From: Variovorax sp. J22G73
GTDB lineage: Bacteria > Pseudomonadota > Gammaproteobacteria > Burkholderiales > Burkholderiaceae_C
Direction of reading: 5' to 3'
Length of the DNA: 64,000 nucleotides
Assembly (NCBI RefSeq): GCF_030317035.1
Contig: NZ_JASZYK010000017.1
Coordinates: forward strand, 79,585-143,584
In this document: positions 59,243 to 64,000 of the stretch, in pieces
Numbering within the stretch: position 1 is the first letter of the stretch
Layout of the letters: every line of letters begins with the position of its first letter
Translations under genes and position numbers: made by a program
Notes under the pieces: generated by a model
What the model saw: only the letters and a program-made list of their open reading frames with translations
The model's database searches: none
What the model was told of the DNA's origin: nothing

Positions 59243-60751
59243 ATGAGATTGCTGCCTACGCCCGTCCGGGCCTGTGTTCTCGCCTTGTGCGCGGTTGCCG
59301 CCACAGGTGCCCTGGCCTCCAGCCACCGCGAGGCGCCCTCCATCGCGGGCATGCCCAAGCTGGACGCCACCGACTTCTACATGTTCCGCAGCTACGAGCC
59401 CAACCGCCAGGACTTCGTGACGCTGATCGCCAACTACCAACCTGACCAGAGCCCCTACGGCGGCCCCAACTACTTCACGATGGACCCGAACGGGCTGTAC
59501 GAGATCCACATCGACAACACCGGCGGCGCGACCGAGGCGCTGACCTTCCAGTTCCGCTTCACCAACACGCTGCGCGACATCCAGCTGCCGATCTCGGGCA
59601 AGCAGGTGTCCATTCCGCTGGTGCAGGCCGGCGCGATCACCGGCCCCAACCAGGCCACCAGCAACCTGCGCGAAACCTTCACCCTGACCGTGGTGCGCGG
59701 CGACCGCCGCAAGGGCCGGGCCGAGCCCGTCACCAACGCCGCCAACGGCGCCGCGGTGTTCGACCGCCCGACCGACAACATCGGCGAGAAGACCTTCGGC
59801 GGCCCCGGCGGCTATGCCACCTACGCGGCGCAGCACCTGTACAGCGTCAACATCCCGGGCTGCTCGACGCCGGGCCGCGTGTTCGCCGGCCAGCGCAAGG
59901 ACCCGTTCACCGTGGCGCTGGGCCAGGTGTTCGACCTGATCAACCTGAACCCGCTGGGCACCACCAACGGCAACCCCGACGCGCTGGCGCAGAAGAACGT
60001 GTCGACCATGGCGCTCGAAGTGCCCATCGCCTGCCTCACCGCGGGCGGCAACGGCACCATCATCGGCGGCTGGACCACGGCCAGCGCCCGCCAGGGCCGC
60101 CTGATCGCCAGCCCGCCCAAGAGCGGCCACGGCACCACCACGCTCAACGGCGGCGCCTGGGCGCAGGTGTCGCGACTGGGCATGCCGCTGGTCAACGAAG
60201 TGGTCATCGGCCTGAAGGACAAGGACACCTTCAACAGCTCCAGGCCCGCGGACGACGGCCAGTTCGCCACCTACGTGACCAACCCGACGCTGCCTGCGCT
60301 GATCCAGACGCTGTACCCCAGCGCCCCGGCGCCCACCAACTTCCCGCGCACCGACCTGGTCGCGGCCTTCCTGACGGGCATCGACGGCGTGAACAAGCCG
60401 GCCAACGTGAAGCCTTCGGAAATGCTGCGGCTGAACACCATCACCGCGCCCACGCCCATGGCGAGCCAGAGCAACCTCGGCGTGGCCGGCGGCGACGGCG
60501 CGGGCTTTCCGAACGGCCGCCGCCCGGGCGACGACGTGGTGGACATCGAGCTGCGCGTGGCCATGGGCGCCCTGTGCGTGCTGACGGGCGCCAACGACGC
60601 GTTGAAGGTCGGCTGCAAGCCCGCCGACGCACCGGCCGGCGGCGCGGCCATCACCGACGGCGCGCTGCAGAGCCCCACGCAGTTCCCCGCCGCCTTCCCG
60701 TACCTGAACACACCGCTGCCCGGCGCCGTCAACGCCGCGCCGGCGCAGTGA
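59243..60751 (+). CDS. DUF4331 secreted protein
   Basis: This 502-residue protein has a signal peptide (MRLLPTPVRACVLALCAVAA, cleavage near ALA) followed by SSHREAPSIAGMPKLDATDFYMFRSYEP, the opening that defines DUF4331. Four cysteines are seen in the second half (PGCSTP, IACLTA, ALCVLT, VGCKPA), possibly two disulfides. The family is of unknown function. It is the first of four genes pointing the same way (lipoprotein, TPR protein, HupE/UreJ protein), 14 bp from the next. GAGG 8 nt before the ATG at 59243 supports the start over the upstream GTG. A role in a periplasmic or extracellular metal- or redox-related process is only suggested by its neighbours. Confidence 0.9.
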   Translation: MRLLPTPVRACVLALCAVAATGALASSHREAPSIAGMPKLDATDFYMFRSYEPNRQDFVTLIANYQPDQSPYGGPNYFTMDPNGLYEIHIDNTGGATEALTFQFRFTNTLRDIQLPISGKQVSIPLVQAGAITGPNQATSNLRETFTLTVVRGDRRKGRAEPVTNAANGAAVFDRPTDNIGEKTFGGPGGYATYAAQHLYSVNIPGCSTPGRVFAGQRKDPFTVALGQVFDLINLNPLGTTNGNPDALAQKNVSTMALEVPIACLTAGGNGTIIGGWTTASARQGRLIASPPKSGHGTTTLNGGAWAQVSRLGMPLVNEVVIGLKDKDTFNSSRPADDGQFATYVTNPTLPALIQTLYPSAPAPTNFPRTDLVAAFLTGIDGVNKPANVKPSEMLRLNTITAPTPMASQSNLGVAGGDGAGFPNGRRPGDDVVDIELRVAMGALCVLTGANDALKVGCKPADAPAGGAAITDGALQSPTQFPAAFPYLNTPLPGAVNAAPAQ

Positions 60752-60765
60752 ACAAGGGGCACGCC

Positions 60766-61068
60766 ATGAAGAACATGCAACGACTGTCCCGCGCCACCGG
60801 CGCCGTGCTGGTCGCCGCGGCCCTTGCGGGCCTCGGCGGCTGCGGCGGCGGGGGTGGCGGCGGCAGCAGCTTCTACCCGTTCCCGGTCGGCACCACGCCA
60901 CCCCCGCAGGACGGCCAGCCGCCGGTGGAGGTCAGCGCCTACGACACCTTCGTCGCCTACATCGTGGCGCTGGTGGCCACGAAGGTCGACAACGAGGACG
61001 CGGCCAACGTGGCCCAGTTCGACCCGCCGCCCACCTCGGAGACCAAGGACCCGGTCGCCACGCCGTAG
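60766..61068 (+). CDS. Small lipoprotein with glycine-rich linker
   Basis: This 100-residue protein has a signal peptide and lipobox (ALAGLGGC) followed by a run of eight glycines and a Pro-rich segment (FPVGTTPPPQDGQPPVEV). A short helix follows (YDTFVAYIVALVATKVDNED). Such a tail could interact with another membrane component. It starts 14 bp after the DUF4331 stop and is followed by the TPR gene 16 bp later, so it is almost certainly in the same operon. Nothing more is recognisable. Confidence 0.78.
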   Translation: MKNMQRLSRATGAVLVAAALAGLGGCGGGGGGGSSFYPFPVGTTPPPQDGQPPVEVSAYDTFVAYIVALVATKVDNEDAANVAQFDPPPTSETKDPVATP

Positions 61069-61084
61069 GCACAGGCAGCACGCC

Positions 61085-62341
61085 ATGCGAGCCGGCCCCC
61101 TCAGCAACTACAGCACCTTCAGCAGCCCCCGCGTCCTTTGCACGCGCGCCATGCGGCAACGCCTGGCACTGCTGGCATGGATGCCGGTGCTGATCGGCGC
61201 GATGGCGTGGCTCCTCGCCGTCACGGCGCATGCCGTACCGCGCGTGCCGGCCAGCGACGACGTGGTGGTGGAAACACTGCCCGCCGTCGCCGGTTGGTCC
61301 AGCGAACAACGCCGCCTGCGCCGCGAACTGGTGCACCGGCCCAACGACCCGGCGACCGCCATCGAGGCGGCCACCACCTACCTGAACCTGGCGCGCGACC
61401 AGGGCGACGCGCGCTACGCCGGCTATGCCATGGGCGCGCTGCAGGCCTGGGAGGCCAGGCCCGCGGCCGACACGCCACCGGCCGTGCTGGTCATGCGTGC
61501 CACCATCGCCCAGTTCCTGCACGATTTCGACGGGGCCGAGGCCACGCTGAAGACCGCGCTGGCACGCCAGCCCAACGAGGCCCAGGGCTGGATCACGCTG
61601 GCCACCATCCTGCGGGTGCGTGGCCGCTACAACGAATCCGACGCGGCCTGCCGCGCGCTGGGCCGCGTCGGTCCCACGCTCTACGGCGTGGCCTGCCTGG
61701 CCGAGAACGCCGGCCTGCGCGGCCGGCACGACGAGGCACGCGACACGCTGCAGCAGCTGCTCGCCAACCCCGCGCTGGCCGGTGCCGCGCAGGCGGGCAC
61801 GCGCCAGTGGTTGCTGACCAGCGTCGCCGAGGTCGAGGAACTGGCCGGGCGCCCGGCCCAGGCCGACGCCGCCTACCGCAAGGCCATGGCCGCGCAGCCG
61901 TCCGGCTACCTGCTGCTGGCCTACAGCGACTACCTGCAGCGCGCCGGCCGGCACACCGAGATTGCCGGCCTGCTGGCGAAGGAGGCGCGCAGCGACGCCG
62001 TGCTGCTGCGCCTGGCCATCGCGGCCGCCGCCGCGCAGGACAAGAGCGCCCAGGCCGAAGCCGACGAACTGCGCCAGCGCTTCGAGGCCTCCGCGCTGCG
62101 CCCCGGCACCACCGCGCTGCATGCGCGCGAAGAAGCCATGTTCGCGCTCGACGTGCAGAACGACCCGAAGCGCGCGCTCGAACTCGCGCGGCTGAACGTC
62201 AAGCTGCAGCGCGAACCCATCGACCTGCTGGTGTTCGCGCGCGCCGCCGCGGCCGCCAAGAACGATGCCGCACGCGGCGAAGTGAAGGCCCTGATGCAAC
62301 AGATCGGACTGAAGGATGCGCGTGTCGATGCAACGCTGTGA
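61085..62341 (+). CDS. Periplasmic TPR-repeat protein
   Basis: This 418-residue protein (396 if started at 61151) has a hydrophobic signal or anchor segment (LALLAWMPVLIGAMAWLLAV) and then tetratricopeptide-like helices through most of its length: AEATLKTALARQPNEAQGWI, AQADAAYRKAMAAQPSGYL, PKRALELARLNVKLQREPI. It is probably a periplasmic scaffold for the neighbouring proteins. The start at 61085 is close behind the lipoprotein stop; the ATG at 61151 gives a cleaner signal peptide, so the true start is uncertain. It overlaps the HupE/UreJ gene by 26 bp. Confidence 0.85.
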   Translation: MRAGPLSNYSTFSSPRVLCTRAMRQRLALLAWMPVLIGAMAWLLAVTAHAVPRVPASDDVVVETLPAVAGWSSEQRRLRRELVHRPNDPATAIEAATTYLNLARDQGDARYAGYAMGALQAWEARPAADTPPAVLVMRATIAQFLHDFDGAEATLKTALARQPNEAQGWITLATILRVRGRYNESDAACRALGRVGPTLYGVACLAENAGLRGRHDEARDTLQQLLANPALAGAAQAGTRQWLLTSVAEVEELAGRPAQADAAYRKAMAAQPSGYLLLAYSDYLQRAGRHTEIAGLLAKEARSDAVLLRLAIAAAAAQDKSAQAEADELRQRFEASALRPGTTALHAREEAMFALDVQNDPKRALELARLNVKLQREPIDLLVFARAAAAAKNDAARGEVKALMQQIGLKDARVDATL

Positions 62342-63581
62342 GCGCGCCCTGCGCTTCCTGCTGCCGCTGCTGACGCTGGCGGCGTTGCTCTTCGGCGCGG
62401 CGCCGGCCCATGCGCACAAGGCCAGCGACGCCTACCTGCAGCTGCACCGCAGCGGCGATACCGCCAGCAGTGCCGGCACCGTCAATGCTGTCGATGTGCG
62501 CTGGGACATCGCGCTGCGCGACCTCGACGCCCTGCTCGAGCTGGACGCCAACACCGACCGCAAGCTGAGCTGGGGCGAGGTGCGCACGCGCCTGCCCGAC
62601 ATTCGCGCCTACGTGCTCCCGCGCCTGCGCCTGCAGCAGGGCCAATGCCCGCTCGCGCTGGCCGAGGCGCAGCCGGCCGCCATCGAGGACCGCATCGACG
62701 GCGCGTACCTGGTACTGCAGTTGCAGGGCCGTTGCACCGACGCCGCCGCCGCCACCGCCGCGACCACGGCTACGACTACGACCGCGGGCGGCACCCTCAG
62801 CATCGACTACCGCCTGTTCCACGAGGTCGACCCCACCCACCGCGGCCTGCTGCGCATGGAAGCCGACGGCGCGGCGCCGCCCACGGTGCGCTCGCTCGAC
62901 CCGTCGGCCGGGCCCGTCGAGGTGCCGTGGCCGGGCGCATCGGCCAACGTGTCCACGAACGCGGGCGCATCGGACATCAGCTTCTTCCGCGACGGCATCC
63001 ACCACATCCTCATCGGCTACGACCACATCCTGTTCCTGGTGTGCCTGCTGCTGCCGGCCGTGCTGCGCCGCCGGCCCGAGGGCTGGGAGCCGGTCATCGG
63101 CTGGCGCGAGGCCGTGTGGCCGATGCTGGGCATCGTCACCATGTTCACCATCGCGCACTCCATCACGCTGGCGCTGGCCGGGCTGAAGGTGGTGACCATC
63201 TCGCCGCGCATCATCGAGCCGGGCATCGCCCTCACCATCATGCTGGCCGCCATCGACAACATCTACCCGGTGCTGCGCGGGCGGCGCAAGCTGTTCAGCT
63301 TCCTGTTCGGGCTGATCCACGGCTTCGGCTTCGCGGGCGCGCTGGCCGAGCTCGACCTGCCGCTGCGCGACTTCGTGGTGGCGCTGCTGCAGTTCAACCT
63401 GGGCGTGGAGGCCGGCCAGCTGATGGTGGTGGCCGTGGTGCTGGTCGCGCTGCTGGCGCTGCGCCACTGGCGGCGCTACCCGCCGCTGGTGCTGCGCGGC
63501 GGCTCGGCGCTGGCGGTGCTGGTGGCGGCCATCTGGCTCGGCGAGCGGGTGTTCGACGTGAAGGTGCTGCCGTTCTCCTGA
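62316..63581 (+). CDS. HupE/UreJ-family membrane protein with N-terminal extracytoplasmic domain
   Basis: This 421-residue protein has a signal peptide (FLLPLLTLAALLFGAAPAHA) and an extracytoplasmic domain (about 33-215). The C-terminal HupE/UreJ_2 membrane domain (about 225-421) has the motifs GIHHILIGYDHILFLVCLLL, MFTIAHSITLALAGL and FGLIHGFGFAGALAEL, whose His residues are likely metal ligands. HupE/UreJ proteins transport nickel. Residues about 77-91 (LDANTDRKLSWGEV) resemble an EF-hand calcium loop. It starts inside the TPR gene (26-bp overlap), so it is coupled to it. The nearby ureD makes nickel a tempting but unproven substrate. Confidence 0.88.
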   Translation: MRVSMQRCERALRFLLPLLTLAALLFGAAPAHAHKASDAYLQLHRSGDTASSAGTVNAVDVRWDIALRDLDALLELDANTDRKLSWGEVRTRLPDIRAYVLPRLRLQQGQCPLALAEAQPAAIEDRIDGAYLVLQLQGRCTDAAAATAATTATTTTAGGTLSIDYRLFHEVDPTHRGLLRMEADGAAPPTVRSLDPSAGPVEVPWPGASANVSTNAGASDISFFRDGIHHILIGYDHILFLVCLLLPAVLRRRPEGWEPVIGWREAVWPMLGIVTMFTIAHSITLALAGLKVVTISPRIIEPGIALTIMLAAIDNIYPVLRGRRKLFSFLFGLIHGFGFAGALAELDLPLRDFVVALLQFNLGVEAGQLMVVAVVLVALLALRHWRRYPPLVLRGGSALAVLVAAIWLGERVFDVKVLPFS

Positions 63582-63667
63582 GCCGCGGGCCGGTTGCCGG
63601 GTCGGCTGCCATGTCAAAAGACATTGCACTGCCCGCTGCGCCTGCGTTCAATCGGCCGTCCGCGCAA

Positions 63668-63697
63668 GGGGGCGCGAGGGGGCGCGAGGGGGCGTGC
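63668..63697. repeat. Three tandem GGGGGCGCGA decamers
   Basis: A 10-bp G-rich unit is repeated three times with a change in the last copy, in the 314-bp gap (63582-63895) between the HupE/UreJ gene and the last gene. It contains runs of five G on the + strand and could form a G-quadruplex or be a slippage product. The rest of this gap holds the hairpin at 63718-63735 and the palindromes at 63803-63863. Confidence 0.6.
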
Positions 63698-63717
63698 GGT
63701 AGCCCGCGCGCTGAGCA

Positions 63718-63735
63718 CGTAGGCGCCCGCCTACG
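63718..63735. terminator. Hairpin CGTAGGCG-CC-CGCCTACG
   Basis: A perfect 8-bp GC-rich stem with a 2-base loop lies 137 bp after the HupE/UreJ stop. No U-tract follows, so termination would be weak or factor-dependent; it could equally be a regulatory palindrome for the downstream gene. Confidence 0.35.
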
Positions 63736-63802
63736 CCAAGTGACGGCATCGGGCATTTGCGAAACACCCTTAGCAAGCGTTTGCAACAGCTACGATCTGT
63801 AA

Positions 63803-63863
63803 TGTGAAACGTCACATCTCCGCAGGTCGCACTTGCTCGTTCATGCAGCCCCCGTCGTTTCAC
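63803..63863. promoter_or_regulatory. Palindromes upstream of the last gene
   Basis: TGTGA-N4-TCACA (63803-63816) is a perfect inverted repeat, two bases shorter in the centre than a Crp site. GTGAAACG (63804-63811) is also repeated in inverted form as CGTTTCAC at 63856-63863. Both lie 30-95 bp before the start at 63896 and mark a probable regulatory region. Confidence 0.4.
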
Positions 63864-63895
63864 GCGGACGACCCTAAAAAATCCAGAGGAACTTC

Positions 63896-64000
63896 ATGAA
63901 TAGCGAATACCAAGCGTTGCTGGCCACCCTGCGCGAGGAAGAAAAAGACGTCGTCGACAACTGGCTTGACGAAGCGCAGCTGGTCGACGCCGGCGCGCGC
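63896..64000 (+). CDS. Start of a helical, possibly RsbR/STAS-type protein (cut by window edge)
   Basis: Only 35 residues are in the window (MNSEYQALLATLREEEKDVV, then DNWLDEAQLVDAGAR). The ATG is preceded by AGAGGA at 6 nt. A short charged helix with a Trp in the pattern (E/D)..NWL resembles the N-terminal domain of RsbR-type anti-anti-sigma proteins of the stressosome, but too little is visible for a firm call. It lies 314 bp after the HupE/UreJ gene with its own promoter region. Confidence 0.6.
   Translation, partial: MNSEYQALLATLREEEKDVVDNWLDEAQLVDAGAR

Noticed and set aside
63803..63816. A canonical Crp site
   Set aside because: The spacer between TGTGA and TCACA is 4 bp instead of 6, so it is listed only as a palindrome.

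Overview
The window is GC-rich (roughly two-thirds G+C) betaproteobacterial chromosome, most like Comamonadaceae and in particular Variovorax. That placement is an inference from the very high G+C, several orphan Bug-type solute receptors, LysR, IclR, AraC and MocR regulators beside small catabolic operons, a Comamonadaceae-style trimeric porin, and a Gcl/Hyi/GlxR glyoxylate operon. No rRNA, tRNA, CRISPR array, phage or intact insertion sequence was seen. Both ends cut through genes.

Layout. 1-2407: a truncated AraC-type regulator divergent from a small alpha/beta hydrolase, then a porin. 2410-12205: two related catabolic modules built on BKACE-type (DUF849) beta-keto-acid cleavage enzymes. 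Each has its own AraC-type regulator (Arabinose_bd domain) and Bug receptor; the second adds a TauD/TfdA-type dioxygenase, and a BktB-like thiolase plus a quinone oxidoreductase lie at the left end. Three promoters here carry the same tandem 16-bp direct repeat (consensus TGTCCC-N7-CAA, 21-bp pitch), which ties them into one putative regulon. 12407-19310: a DUF1993 protein, an IS21 transposase remnant, a dctA-gntR pair, an AI-2E-family permease, an EamA exporter divergent from a LysR, and a second LysR. 19422-23004: gcl-hyi-glxR (glyoxylate to glycerate).

23034-32893: a flavin-dependent halogenase-like enzyme; maeB; an operon of OPT transporter, DUF917/S-methyl-thiohydantoin-desulfurase-like protein and Asp/Glu/hydantoin racemase; a MocR regulator divergent from a PaiB-like protein. 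33055-39269: small envelope and hypothetical genes, then an IclR regulator followed by a complete NMT1-type ABC importer (SBP, ATPase, permease) and a nucleoside deaminase. 39297-43396: an oxidoreductase-like mini-protein, an antitoxin-like gene beside a decayed PIN toxin, a QseBC-like two-component pair and a PAP2 phosphatase.

43411-53930: an L-threonine-aldolase-like enzyme coupled to a Bug receptor with a divergent LysR, an LpxO-like hydroxylase, a second two-component pair, a lipoprotein hydrolase, OsmC, GNAT, and an Lrp regulator divergent from dadA. 54020-58190: a Rieske oxygenase divergent from a second NMT1-type SBP and deaminase, with mirrored repeats in the shared promoter, then a quinone oxidoreductase. 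58226-64000: an isolated ureD, a DUF4331 - lipoprotein - TPR - HupE/UreJ cluster, and the start of a gene that may encode an RsbR/STAS-like protein.

Most genes serve scavenging and catabolism of organic acids, amino acids and N-heterocycles: periplasmic receptor, a few tailoring enzymes, and a dedicated local regulator. The least explained parts are the BKACE regulon with its tandem-repeat operator, the Rieske/SBP/deaminase locus with mirrored promoters, and the DUF4331-TPR-HupE cluster.
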